Shown piece by piece: positions 1-8,442 of a DNA stretch of 46,758 bases (within the stretch, counting starts at the first letter, position 1; every line of letters starts with the position of its first letter). The notes beneath the pieces are model-generated. The model worked only from the letters and a program-made list of their open reading frames with translations. It did no database searches and was not told the origin of the DNA. Made by a program: the position numbers and the translations under genes. This stretch comes from Candidatus Jorgensenbacteria bacterium (GTDB taxonomy: Bacteria; Patescibacteriota; Minisyncoccia; UBA6257; GWB1-50-10): NCBI GenBank assembly GCA_011050075.1, contig DRGK01000003.1, forward strand, positions 1 to 46,758, given 5' to 3'.

Positions 1-135
1 AAGCGGCATATGAAAAAAAGATGCGTGATTTGAATCTTGGAAGTCGTGAAGTGTTAAGCTCGTTGAAAAATAAGTTTGACGCGTTGAAAAAGGAAGCCTT
101 TTATAAAGAAAACCATAATGAGCGTGCTATTGAGA
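1..135 (+). repeat. 135-bp exact direct repeat, left copy at window edge
   Basis: Bases 1-135 are identical to 552-686 inside the first zinc-ribbon gene. The left copy is in a different reading frame from the gene that follows and runs into a stop (TAG at 141-143). The match starts at the first base of the window and ends abruptly at 135/136. It is either a real partial duplication that destroyed the gene's 5' end or a contig-end assembly artefact. Confidence 0.9.
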
Positions 136-211
136 TGCCGTAGAGTACAAGGACCAAAAGAATTTTTTTGAACAGTATAAAGAACTTCAGCATAATGTTC
201 CCCGACATAAT

Positions 212-1573
212 TTGTATGTTGATGGCACAAGCGTCAACTGTGATTATACGAACGGCGCGAGACGGTCGAAGAATTGTTATTTTGTGTTTGGCGCATGGCA
301 GGCAGAAGACAGCGCGTATAGTATTGAACTTAGATATTCACGAAATTGTTACGATTGTTTCACGCTTGATAATTCGGATACCTGCTACGACTGTTTTGAA
401 AGTTCTGATCTGTACCACTGTTTCTTTGTTGAGTACTCAAAACATTGCCTGAATTCTTATCTCCTTTTTGACTGCAGGAACTGTGACCATTGTTTTGGAT
501 GTACCAATTTGAGAAATAAAAAGTACTATTTTTTCAATAAACCACTTACAAAAGCGGCATATGAAAAAAAGATGCGTGATTTGAATCTTGGAAGTCGTGA
601 AGTGTTAAGCTCGTTGAAAAATAAGTTTGACGCGTTGAAAAAGGAAGCCTTTTATAAAGAAAACCATAATGAGCGTGCTATTGAGAGCTACGGCGAGTAT
701 CTAAAGGGCACTAAGCATTGCTATGCTTGTTTTTATAGTATTGAAGGACAGAATCTTTCGTACTGTACGGGTGGTATAAAAACCAGAGATTCATATGATC
801 TCGTTGGCGGCGCTGGTTCAGAGTCCTGTTATGATTCGTATGGTAGTATTCAGAGTCAGGGGATTAAGTTCTCTCAGACAGTTGATGCTTGTCGTGACAT
901 GGAGTACTGCGACCTCTGTACCAATTGTCATGATTGTTTTGGCTGCATTGGTTTGCGGAATAAATCATTTTGTATTTTCAATAAACAGTATTCTGAAGAA
1001 GAATACTGGAAGATAATTGACAATATTAAAACAAAGATGCTTCGGGATGGAATATATGGCGAGTTTTTTCCTCCTTCTCTTTCTCCTTTTCCATACAATA
1101 TTTCTATAGCCACATCTTATAGTGGATATGATGATATAGATGTGGCAGAACGGTATGGGTATAGAATTGAGAACATAGAACAGGATTTAACTGAAGTTGA
1201 GGGTGAAGTAATTGACGCTCAGTCTTTACCGGATGATATTCGTGATGTTAGTGACGATATTTTAGGCATACATATTTTTGACCGTGCGCATGACAGGAAA
1301 TTCCTGATCATAAAGAAAGAACTGGAGTTCTATCGGAGATACCATATTCCTTTACCTTACCATCATCCGAGTGAGCGTCTTACTGAGAAACGTAAAAAAA
1401 TCGGTCCTCTTCTTTTTGAGTTGCATGAACGGTCTTGCGCGAAGTGCAATAAGGCAATACAAACACCATATCCGCCTCGACTCGCCGTAGACGAAGTCGA
1501 AGGCGAGGCTGGTGCCGCTGACGGTCCGAAAAATGTGTATTGCGAAGCGTGTTATCAGGCAGAAGTGGTATGA
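212..1573 (+). CDS. Cysteine-rich zinc-ribbon family protein, paralogue 1, N-terminally truncated
   Basis: Function unknown. The protein has a middle region with regularly spaced cysteines (motifs such as KNCY, RNCYDC, DTCYDC, CRNC), then an LRNKKYYFFNKP motif, a second half with similar cysteine spacing and an LRNKSFCIFNKQYSEEEY motif, an EFFPPSLSPFPYN motif, and a C-terminal pair of CxxC knuckles (CAKC...CEAC) ending CYQAEVV. The two downstream paralogues carry a further N-terminal domain of about 120 residues that is missing here. The open frame continues upstream of the TTG at 212 to base 137, encoding sequence that matches the paralogues (EYKDQKNFFEQYKELQ), but is cut there by the 135-bp repeat. 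No convincing start codon exists, so this is probably a broken or misassembled gene. Its TGA overlaps the ATG of the next paralogue. A 20-residue insertion lies between the C-terminal CxxC pairs. Confidence 0.7.
   Translation: MYVDGTSVNCDYTNGARRSKNCYFVFGAWQAEDSAYSIELRYSRNCYDCFTLDNSDTCYDCFESSDLYHCFFVEYSKHCLNSYLLFDCRNCDHCFGCTNLRNKKYYFFNKPLTKAAYEKKMRDLNLGSREVLSSLKNKFDALKKEAFYKENHNERAIESYGEYLKGTKHCYACFYSIEGQNLSYCTGGIKTRDSYDLVGGAGSESCYDSYGSIQSQGIKFSQTVDACRDMEYCDLCTNCHDCFGCIGLRNKSFCIFNKQYSEEEYWKIIDNIKTKMLRDGIYGEFFPPSLSPFPYNISIATSYSGYDDIDVAERYGYRIENIEQDLTEVEGEVIDAQSLPDDIRDVSDDILGIHIFDRAHDRKFLIIKKELEFYRRYHIPLPYHHPSERLTEKRKKIGPLLFELHERSCAKCNKAIQTPYPPRLAVDEVEGEAGAADGPKNVYCEACYQAEVV
552..686 (+). repeat. 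135-bp exact direct repeat, right copy inside zinc-ribbon gene 1
   Basis: This is the in-frame original of the segment repeated at 1-135. It encodes the stretch after the LRNKKYYFFNKP motif, starting KAAYEKKMRDL. The equivalent positions in the two downstream paralogues carry homologous sequence, so this copy is the native one. Confidence 0.85.
1481..1507 (+). repeat. Small palindromic element inserted in-frame in a zinc-ribbon loop
   Basis: CTCGCC (1481-1486) pairs with GGCGAG (1502-1507), and an inner GAC/GTC pair closes a GAA loop. It encodes part of an extra segment (RLAVDEVEGEAG) between the two CxxC knuckles of paralogue 1 that is absent from paralogues 2 and 3. This is consistent with a mobile palindromic mini-repeat tolerated in a surface loop. 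Confidence 0.55.
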
Positions 1574-3315
1574 ACGGGAAAACTCCCCAATTTGATAGAG
1601 CACTTGATGAGTATTTGTCCGGCCTAGAATTGGATGAAAAAGGAGGGCAGTGGCGAACGTGCAGATTTTCTAAAGAAAAGTTTTACGTTCGACCTGAAGA
1701 TATCAATTTCTATAAGAAGGTTTGTGTGCCCCTCCCGACGCTCAAACCGAATGAACGTCGCCGGAGGCGAGTAGCTTCACAGAATAGCTACAATCTGTTC
1801 AAGAACACTTCGGCATTTTCGGGAAAACGAATTATTACGGTGTATCAGCCGGGAAGTCCGTACAAAGTTTACGAACATGAGATTTGGCGTTCGGATGAGT
1901 GGGATCCGATGGACTACGGCAGTGAATACACTACCTCTAGCTCGTTCTTCGAGCAGTTTCATAAGCTGCAACTCGAAGTACCCCGCACGAGCTTAATCGG
2001 AGATCCATCGAACGTGGATAGTGAGTACACCAATGTCTCAAAGAATCTCAAGAACTGCTATATTGTCTTTGATCAGAATGGTGGCGAAGACCTCTACTAC
2101 CACCAGTGCTGTGCGGATGATAAGAACTGTCTCAACTGCTGGGCACTTGATTACTCGGACACCTGCTACGAGTGCAAGCTGAGCAAGCGCCTCTACAAGT
2201 GTTTCTTCTGTGAACAGTGCAGAAACTGTATGGAGGATTACTTTCTTTGGGACTGCCGGAACTGCGAATACTGCTTTATGTCTTCAAACCTGCGCAACAA
2301 GAAATACTATTTCCGGAACGAGTATGTTGGTAAAGAAAAGTATGAAAAGCGGATGAAAGATATTTACCTAGGGGATTACACAAAATTACAACTACTCATC
2401 CGTGAATTTGAAGAATTGAAGACGAAAGCGCCGAGGAAACCATTCTGGAATGAGAAAGTTGAGAATGTGTACGGTGATTTTATCTATAATTCAAAGAACG
2501 TTTATATGGGACTCTACGTTGAAAATAGTGAGAATATAGCGTACGCGGAAGGTGGTGATGATTCTGCTGATTGTTACGATATAAATGGCGGCACAGGGAA
2601 CGAGCTCTGCTACGAATTCTCAAACATATGGACCGGAAATAGCTATAACTGCAAATTCTCTTTAAACATTGAAAATTGTAGTGATGTTGAGTACTCAGAT
2701 TTTTGCAGGGACTGTGAGCACTGCTTTGGCTGCGTCGGGCTCAAGAACAAAGAATTTTGTATTTTCAATAAGCAGTATTCAGAGGAAGAGTACTGGAACA
2801 AGGTAGATGAGGTAAAAACGAAGATGTTAGCTGATGGTGAGTATGGAGAGTTTTTCCCACCGGAGTATGCCGTATTTCCGTATCGACTGACCGTCGCAAC
2901 TTCATTTCTCGGTTTTAGAGACTATGGAACAGCTGCAAAGTATGGATACGATACTGCTCTGGTAGAGGAGTCAGTGGAAGAAACTGGTGGTGAGAAAGTA
3001 AACGTGAGTGAATTACCATCAGACATTAGAGACGTAAAAGATGATATCCTTGAAAAGGTTATCTTTGATGAAAAAAATAGTAAGAGCTTCCGTATCATTA
3101 AACCGGAACTGGAGTTTTGTCGAAGGTACGGCTTACCGCTCTCGCGGGAACATCCGAGCATCCGCATGCAGAAATGGCGGGAAGGATTTGAAATAAATCT
3201 CATGTTCTATAAACGAACCTGTGATAGGTGTAATAAAGATATTGAGACCTCATACGCGCCAGAGCGAAAAGAGACCGTGTACTGCGAACAGTGCTATCAA
3301 GCAGAAGTTGTCTAA
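1570..3315 (+). CDS. Cysteine-rich zinc-ribbon family protein, paralogue 2
   Basis: A 581-residue protein of unknown function, homologous to its two neighbours over its whole length. The start chosen is the ATG at 1570, which overlaps the upstream stop (ATGA). Order of parts: an N-terminal domain (about 1-125) with motifs YVRPEDINFYKKVCVPLPT and WRSDEWDPMDYG; a first cysteine-ladder block with NCY/NCWALDYSDTCYEC-type turns ending LRNKKYYFRNEY; a helical linker; a second block (NCKFSLNIENCSDVEYSDFCRDCEHC split by short turns) ending LKNKEFCIFNKQYSEEEY; the EFFPPEYAVFPY motif; and a C-terminal zinc ribbon CDRCNK...CEQCYQAEVV. Unlike paralogue 3, the N-terminal domain here has lost most CxxC cysteines, keeping KVCVP but not the paired knuckles. 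The regular cysteine spacing suggests a beta-solenoid with a cysteine ladder; this is inference. Confidence 0.85.
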   Translation: MNGKTPQFDRALDEYLSGLELDEKGGQWRTCRFSKEKFYVRPEDINFYKKVCVPLPTLKPNERRRRRVASQNSYNLFKNTSAFSGKRIITVYQPGSPYKVYEHEIWRSDEWDPMDYGSEYTTSSSFFEQFHKLQLEVPRTSLIGDPSNVDSEYTNVSKNLKNCYIVFDQNGGEDLYYHQCCADDKNCLNCWALDYSDTCYECKLSKRLYKCFFCEQCRNCMEDYFLWDCRNCEYCFMSSNLRNKKYYFRNEYVGKEKYEKRMKDIYLGDYTKLQLLIREFEELKTKAPRKPFWNEKVENVYGDFIYNSKNVYMGLYVENSENIAYAEGGDDSADCYDINGGTGNELCYEFSNIWTGNSYNCKFSLNIENCSDVEYSDFCRDCEHCFGCVGLKNKEFCIFNKQYSEEEYWNKVDEVKTKMLADGEYGEFFPPEYAVFPYRLTVATSFLGFRDYGTAAKYGYDTALVEESVEETGGEKVNVSELPSDIRDVKDDILEKVIFDEKNSKSFRIIKPELEFCRRYGLPLSREHPSIRMQKWREGFEINLMFYKRTCDRCNKDIETSYAPERKETVYCEQCYQAEVV

Positions 3316-3323
3316 CTAAGCAC

Positions 3324-3341
3324 GCTATGACGCGTCATAGC
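3324..3341. repeat. Perfect 18-bp palindrome between paralogues 2 and 3
   Basis: GCTATGACGCGTCATAGC is a perfect palindrome 8 bp after the paralogue 2 stop. There is no following T-run, so it is not a classic intrinsic terminator. It may act as an RNA hairpin or a protein site. Confidence 0.6.
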
Positions 3342-3352
3342 ACTTCACTACA

Positions 3353-5080
3353 ATGACTAACGAAAAAAAGATCACTTCGACAAACTCAGTGCAAGCCTGC
3401 CAAAACTGCAAGCGTGAGTTCATAATTGAGCCGGATGACTTTGATTTCTATAGAAAGATTAAAGTACCGCCGCCGACGTTCTGTCCACAGTGTCGTTTGC
3501 AGAGGCGGCTTGCGTTCTTTAATATTTTTAGTTTGTACAAGCGCCCGTGCGATTTCTGTAAAAAGGAGTTTATTTCAACTTTCAAAGCTGGTGCTCCGTA
3601 CGTCGTTTACTGTCCTAAATGTTGGTGGTCGGACGATTGGGATGTTTTTGAGTACGGACGTGACTATGATTTTTCAAGGCCGTTCTTTGAACAGTTCAAA
3701 GAACTGTGGCAAGCGACTCCTGTACTTGGTATTTCGCTCGACATTCCGGCAATGCAAACGTCTCCGTACTCGAGCCACGCCGGTCACCTCAAGAACTGCT
3801 ACCTCCTCTTCCATGCCGATTACATGGAAGACTCTGCCTACGGCTTCTATTTGAACAGCTGCAAGTCGGTATTTGATTCATCGCTCATTATTTCATCTGA
3901 GCGATGCTACGACATGATGCACTCGTGGCGCAACAACGGGTGTATCGGAGGACGGAGCCAAGTTACCGAATCTATCAACTGCGCGTTCCTCAAGGACTCT
4001 ATGAACTGCCAGAACTGCTTCGCTTCTGCGAACCTGCGGAACAAAAAGTATCACATATTCAATAAACCCTATTCTAAGGAAGCGTATGAGGAAAAGATGA
4101 AGCAGTGGGACCTCGGGAGCTACCGCACGTACCAAGAGGTACAGCGGAGAGCGGAAGAGCACTGGGCGACGCTCCCGCCGAAGCCGACTAAAGATGAGTT
4201 CGCCACGAATTGTACGGGGACCCATGTGTTTCAGTCCAAGAACTGCAAAGAATGCTTCGAGACTATCGGTGCTGAAGATTCAAAATATTTGCTTATGGTT
4301 CAGAATCCGCCGATCAGGGACTCATACGACATCTCGAGCTGGGGAAACAACATGTCGCGTTGCTACGAGTGCTGCAACGTGGGAGAAGATGTTTCGGACG
4401 TCAGATTCTGCAACGAATCCGGTCTCGGGCTCATGGACGCGGACTATTGCAAGCTCTCCACGGGCGCTCACCACTTCGGGTGCGTGTCAGTGAAAAAGGG
4501 CGACTATGTAATCATGAACAAGCGGTACCCGAAGGACGAGTACGAGAAGCTGCGGGAGCAGATCATCGCGCACATGAACGAAATGTCGTATGCCGACAAG
4601 AGCGGACGCGTGTATCGGTACGGAGAGTTCTTTCCGACAGAGCTTTCGCCGTTTGCGTACAATGAAACGATCGCGTCCAACTTTTTCCCGCTCTCGCGTG
4701 ATGCAGCAGAGGCGGCGGGGTACCGGTATGCTGAGTCGGAAGAGCGCAGCTACACAATTACGAAACAGGTGAGCGAACTTCCCGACCACATCGGGGACGT
4801 CGAGGACAATATTCTCAAGGAAACCATTGCGTGCGAAGCGTGCGGGAAAGGGTACCGCATTGCTGGAATGGAGCTGTCGTTCCTGCGAAGCATGAATGTG
4901 CCGCTTCCGCGCGAGTGCCCGTTCTGCCGTATCAATGAAAAATTTGAGCAGTGGGTGAAGAATTTGCGTGTGTTCCAGCGAACGTGCTCTAAATGCGGGA
5001 CCGAGTTTGAGACTAATTATCCGAAAGAGGAAGTGAAGCATATATTGTGCAAAAAATGTTATCAATCAGAAGTTTTGTGA
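3353..5080 (+). CDS. Cysteine-rich zinc-ribbon family protein, paralogue 3
   Basis: A 575-residue protein of unknown function and the most complete member of the tandem family. The N-terminus carries three zinc-knuckle CxxC pairs: CQNC (about 16-19) with CPQC (about 44-47), then CDFC (about 65-68) with CPKC (about 85-88). The WWSDDWDVFEYGRDYDFSRPFFEQF motif spans the next stretch (in two pieces WWSDDWDVFEYG and FSRPFFEQF). Two cysteine-rich blocks follow, the first ending ANLRNKKYHIFNKPYSKEAY. Then come the EFFPTELSPFAYNETIA motif, another pair CEAC/CPFC, and a final ribbon CSKC...CKKCYQSEVL. That gives at least four candidate zinc sites. No signal peptide or membrane helix is visible, so it is probably cytoplasmic. 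It lies 37 bp after paralogue 2 and may share a transcript. Proteins of this build recur in CPR genomes under uninformative names. Confidence 0.85.
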   Translation: MTNEKKITSTNSVQACQNCKREFIIEPDDFDFYRKIKVPPPTFCPQCRLQRRLAFFNIFSLYKRPCDFCKKEFISTFKAGAPYVVYCPKCWWSDDWDVFEYGRDYDFSRPFFEQFKELWQATPVLGISLDIPAMQTSPYSSHAGHLKNCYLLFHADYMEDSAYGFYLNSCKSVFDSSLIISSERCYDMMHSWRNNGCIGGRSQVTESINCAFLKDSMNCQNCFASANLRNKKYHIFNKPYSKEAYEEKMKQWDLGSYRTYQEVQRRAEEHWATLPPKPTKDEFATNCTGTHVFQSKNCKECFETIGAEDSKYLLMVQNPPIRDSYDISSWGNNMSRCYECCNVGEDVSDVRFCNESGLGLMDADYCKLSTGAHHFGCVSVKKGDYVIMNKRYPKDEYEKLREQIIAHMNEMSYADKSGRVYRYGEFFPTELSPFAYNETIASNFFPLSRDAAEAAGYRYAESEERSYTITKQVSELPDHIGDVEDNILKETIACEACGKGYRIAGMELSFLRSMNVPLPRECPFCRINEKFEQWVKNLRVFQRTCSKCGTEFETNYPKEEVKHILCKKCYQSEVL

Positions 5081-5093
5081 GCAGATTGATGAG

Positions 5094-5110
5094 TATAATG
5101 GTGTTATAAT
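5094..5110 (+). promoter_or_regulatory. Two candidate -10 boxes upstream of pepA
   Basis: Two perfect TATAAT hexamers (5094-5099 and 5105-5110) lie 33-49 bp upstream of the pepA ATG. No good -35 is at the standard distance from either, so the assignment is tentative. Confidence 0.4.
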
Positions 5111-5142
5111 GCAGAAGTAGCATAATCAGGTAGCGAGAATGT

Positions 5143-6606
5143 ATGAAAATTGTTTGTACTAAAAAACTTTTGAAAAGTGTGACACCGGTTTTTATACTGA
5201 GAGAAAAAGAAAAACCAGAGAAGCATCTATTTTTTCAGCAGTTGTCCAAGAGTGATCAAGAGCAACTTCACTTATTTGGTAAGCATACCCACTTGGAAGG
5301 TATCTACACGCACACAGTTTTCCTCTTGAGTGGCAGGCGAGCGCTTGTAATGGGGATAGGTAAGGAATATAACCACCGAAAGGCAATTCGTACGATGCGC
5401 CGTATTATTTCAGTTGCCCGGAAAGAGAGAATGAGCAGTCTTGTAGTTAACCTTGGAGACTTTCGAGCAGGAAAGAAAGTTGATGTAAACACGCTTGCTG
5501 AGATACTGGCAACACAGCTTGAACTCGCTAATTTTGAGTTTGTTATGTATAAAACGAAGCCGAAAGAAGGATGGTTTTTTGTAAAAGAGGTTCATGTTTT
5601 TACTCCTCATGTACGGAATGTACAAGCGAATTTGAATACGGGGAAGATTATTGGCGAAGAAATCAATGATGCGCGGGCACTTTCTAATACGCCGGGAGGT
5701 GATATGACACCGCAGAAACTTGCCGAAGCGGCACAAGGTATAGGTCACAGAACCGGATGTAAGGTGCGCATATTGACCGAGTCGGCAATTAAAAAACTCA
5801 AAATGGGAGGTATATTGGGGGTTTCCAGAGGTTCGTCAGAACAACCACGATTTATTGTAATGGAGTACCTGAAGGGGAAAAAGAGTGAGAAACCAATAGT
5901 GCTCGTTGGAAAAGGGGTAACGTTTGATACCGGAGGCCTGAATCTTAAACAGGGTAACGGAATTTATGAAATGCATATGGATATGTCCGGAGGCGCGGCG
6001 GTAATCCATACACTCGCCGCACTTGTACGGTTGAAGGTAAAGAAAAATATTATTTGCCTGATTCCTGCGGTTGAGAATATGCCTTCCGGCTCAAGTTACC
6101 ATCCCGGTGATCTTTTGAAGACGATGTCGGGAAAAACCATTGAGGTGCTAAACACCGATGCGGAGGGACGGGTGATACTGGCAGACGCTTTAACGTACGC
6201 AGAACGGTATGCACCGCGGCTCGTTATTGATGTGGCGACATTAACCGGCGCTGCAATGGTTGCGTTGGGACAGCGCGCGTCAGCATTATTTACAACAAAT
6301 ACAGTAGTAGAAAAAAAGTTGCGGCAAGCTGGAGAAGTCGTTGGAGACCTTCTTTGGCCGTTACCCCTTTGGGAAGAATATGAAGAAGAAGTGAAGGGTA
6401 CGTTTGGTGACGTGGCAAATATGGGAAAGACAAAATACGGTGGCGCAATTACCGGTGCAGTATTTCTCTGGCAGTTTGCGAAGCAATATCCATGGGTGCA
6501 TATAGATATTGCGCCGCGCATGACGACCATTGAAGGTGAGTACCTTGCAAAAGGCGCTGCGGGTGCATCAATAGGACTTCTTGTCTCGTTCGTGCGTGAT
6601 TTTTGA
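5143..6606 (+). CDS. pepA: Leucyl aminopeptidase, M17 family
   Basis: A 487-residue cytoplasmic zinc or manganese aminopeptidase that removes N-terminal amino acids from peptides. The N-terminal macrodomain-like part is weakly conserved. The catalytic C-terminal half carries VGKGVTFDTGGLNLK and MHMDMSGGAAV, then the diagnostic NTDAEGRVILADAL signature that supplies metal-binding Asp and Glu residues and the catalytic Arg. Length is normal for the family (about 480-500). The gene stands alone, with possible -10 boxes upstream. Its end overlaps the -35 region of the promoter for the next gene. CPR cells are thought to rely on scavenged peptides, which fits a broad aminopeptidase (general knowledge). 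Confidence 0.93.
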   Translation: MKIVCTKKLLKSVTPVFILREKEKPEKHLFFQQLSKSDQEQLHLFGKHTHLEGIYTHTVFLLSGRRALVMGIGKEYNHRKAIRTMRRIISVARKERMSSLVVNLGDFRAGKKVDVNTLAEILATQLELANFEFVMYKTKPKEGWFFVKEVHVFTPHVRNVQANLNTGKIIGEEINDARALSNTPGGDMTPQKLAEAAQGIGHRTGCKVRILTESAIKKLKMGGILGVSRGSSEQPRFIVMEYLKGKKSEKPIVLVGKGVTFDTGGLNLKQGNGIYEMHMDMSGGAAVIHTLAALVRLKVKKNIICLIPAVENMPSGSSYHPGDLLKTMSGKTIEVLNTDAEGRVILADALTYAERYAPRLVIDVATLTGAAMVALGQRASALFTTNTVVEKKLRQAGEVVGDLLWPLPLWEEYEEEVKGTFGDVANMGKTKYGGAITGAVFLWQFAKQYPWVHIDIAPRMTTIEGEYLAKGAAGASIGLLVSFVRDF

Positions 6607-6631
6607 ACAGGACTTAGTAATGAACTACAAT
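6603..6631 (+). promoter_or_regulatory. Promoter for the TraD-like ATPase, leaderless type
   Basis: TTGAAC at 6603-6608, a 17-bp spacer and TACAAT at 6626-6631. The ATG at 6640 lies 8 nt after the -10 box, so transcription is predicted to start at or next to the start codon. Confidence 0.65.
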
Positions 6632-6639
6632 TACCAGTA

Positions 6640-8442
6640 ATGATTGACATAAAACCAAGTAAAGACGTTATCTATTTCGGAAAAACCGACTTCCGTGGAA
6701 CAAACCGGCTATTTGGCATTAAGCGTGCCGACCGACGCCAGCATATGTATGTGATCGGAAAGACCGGCACGGGCAAAACTACATTCCTGCATAATATGGC
6801 GGTGCAGGACATTGTGAACGGTGAGGGCATCTGTGTGGTAGATCCGCACGGTGAGTTTGTTGAGAGTTTGCTTGAAAAGGTACCAAGAGAACGTATTGAG
6901 GACGTCGTGTATTTCAATCCAGCCGATCCGGATAATCACGTGGGTTTTAACATACTCGAAATTCCAGACCCTAAATATAAGCACCTCGTTGCATCCGGAT
7001 TAATGGGTATTTTCACCAAGATATGGGCAAATGTATGGTCAGCGCGGATGGAGTACATTATGAATAATGCGGTGCTTGCGTTACTTGATACGCCCGGTTC
7101 AACACTTTTGGGAGTGACACGGTTGTTGACTGACAAAGATTATCGGCAAAAAATTATTGCTAATCTGAAAGACCCGGTGGTCAAAGCATTCTGGGTTCAC
7201 GAATATGAACAGTGGCAGGACAGATTTAGAAATGAAGCAATTGCTCCTATTCAGAACAAGGTTGGCCAGTTTCTATCAACATCACTCATCAGAAACATTG
7301 TTGGTCAGTCAGAGAGCACGATTAGCATCTTTGATATCATGAATACGAGGAAGATATTCCTTATTAATGTATCAAAGGGAAGGATCGGCGAGGATAACTC
7401 TGCGCTTTTAGGAGCAATGCTCATTACCAAAATTCAACTTTCAGCGATGGAGCGCGTGCGCATTCCAGAGAGCGAGCGGAAGGATTTTTTCCTATACATT
7501 GACGAGTTTCAGAACTTTGCCACCGAGTCATTTGCAGGTATTCTTTCGGAGGCGCGCAAATACCGTCTTGACCTTATATTGACGCATCAATATATTGGTC
7601 AATTGGTTACCGATGTGTCCACAAAAGTGCGAGATGCTGTGTTTGGTAACGTGGGTACGTTGATTACGTTTCGTGTTGGTGCTGCTGATGCGGAGTTTCT
7701 TGAGAAAGAATTTGATCCTGAATTTACTATGCAGGATATCGTGAACCTGCCAAACTACCGTATTTATCTCAAGCTTATGGTGGAGGGAGTTACCAGCCGC
7801 CCCTTTTCTGCAATCACATTACCTTCACTTAGAGTACAAGAATCATTGTCTATGCGTGATGAAGTTATTAAAGAGTCCAATAAACGCTATGCGCGGCCTC
7901 GTGAGAAAGTAGAAAAGGAAATTAGCAACTGGAGTGGTATTATGGAGGATAGTGAAGATATTAAGGGGCAGTATGACGTTGTATGTGCATCGTGCAGCAA
8001 AGATACGACGGTGAACTTCAAACCGGATGAATCACGTCCGGTGTACTGTAGAGACTGTCTCGCAAAGATCAAATCAGGGGAAATGAAGCCGGTCATTACC
8101 TCTCGCGATTTTACCGGACACAAGCGCGCTGAGTACATGACTGACCTTTCAGCATTAGGGATTGAGTTTGAAGGTAAGAAACCAAAACCGAAGAAAAAAA
8201 CATATACTACAACACCGAAACCCTCTGTAGTAAAAGGAGGTATGTCGACATTCAGCATGCCAAAGAAAGAGATGTCTTTGAGTGAGCTTAAAGTTAAGAC
8301 ATCAGAAGAACAATCAGAAAAATCAAACAAAGAAAAGAAACACAGCAAAGGACCAAGCATTACCGGACTGCGCAGTGCGTTGCAAGATGCGCTCAATGAA
8401 ATGCAGCAGACGAATGACGAGGATACGTCAGTTCCTACATAG
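6640..8442 (+). CDS. TraD/VirD4-like (HerA-FtsK fold) ATPase with C-terminal zinc ribbon
   Basis: A 600-residue P-loop ATPase of the type IV coupling-protein group. Walker A is VIGKTGTGKTTFLHN (about 38-52). Walker B is FFLYIDEFQNFA (about 286-297). The segment LDLILTHQYIGQL matches the conserved post-Walker B motif of these ATPases. There is no N-terminal membrane anchor, unlike conjugative TraD. After residue about 440 the ATPase core is followed by a zinc ribbon CASC...CRDC (about 449-471), then a Lys/Pro/Ser-rich tail. The C-terminal CxxC-x(n)-CxxC design resembles that of the three zinc-ribbon proteins upstream. Such ATPases are widespread in CPR genomes. A role in moving DNA, or possibly linked to pili and DNA uptake, is inference. 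It is convergent with efp and overlaps its end by 8 bp. Confidence 0.82.
   Translation: MIDIKPSKDVIYFGKTDFRGTNRLFGIKRADRRQHMYVIGKTGTGKTTFLHNMAVQDIVNGEGICVVDPHGEFVESLLEKVPRERIEDVVYFNPADPDNHVGFNILEIPDPKYKHLVASGLMGIFTKIWANVWSARMEYIMNNAVLALLDTPGSTLLGVTRLLTDKDYRQKIIANLKDPVVKAFWVHEYEQWQDRFRNEAIAPIQNKVGQFLSTSLIRNIVGQSESTISIFDIMNTRKIFLINVSKGRIGEDNSALLGAMLITKIQLSAMERVRIPESERKDFFLYIDEFQNFATESFAGILSEARKYRLDLILTHQYIGQLVTDVSTKVRDAVFGNVGTLITFRVGAADAEFLEKEFDPEFTMQDIVNLPNYRIYLKLMVEGVTSRPFSAITLPSLRVQESLSMRDEVIKESNKRYARPREKVEKEISNWSGIMEDSEDIKGQYDVVCASCSKDTTVNFKPDESRPVYCRDCLAKIKSGEMKPVITSRDFTGHKRAEYMTDLSALGIEFEGKKPKPKKKTYTTTPKPSVVKGGMSTFSMPKKEMSLSELKVKTSEEQSEKSNKEKKHSKGPSITGLRSALQDALNEMQQTNDEDTSVPT

Noticed and set aside
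4487-5065. Long minus-strand frame across zinc-ribbon paralogue 3
   Set aside because: It is antisense to a clearly conserved coding region, has no domain features and no start signals, so it is a shadow frame.
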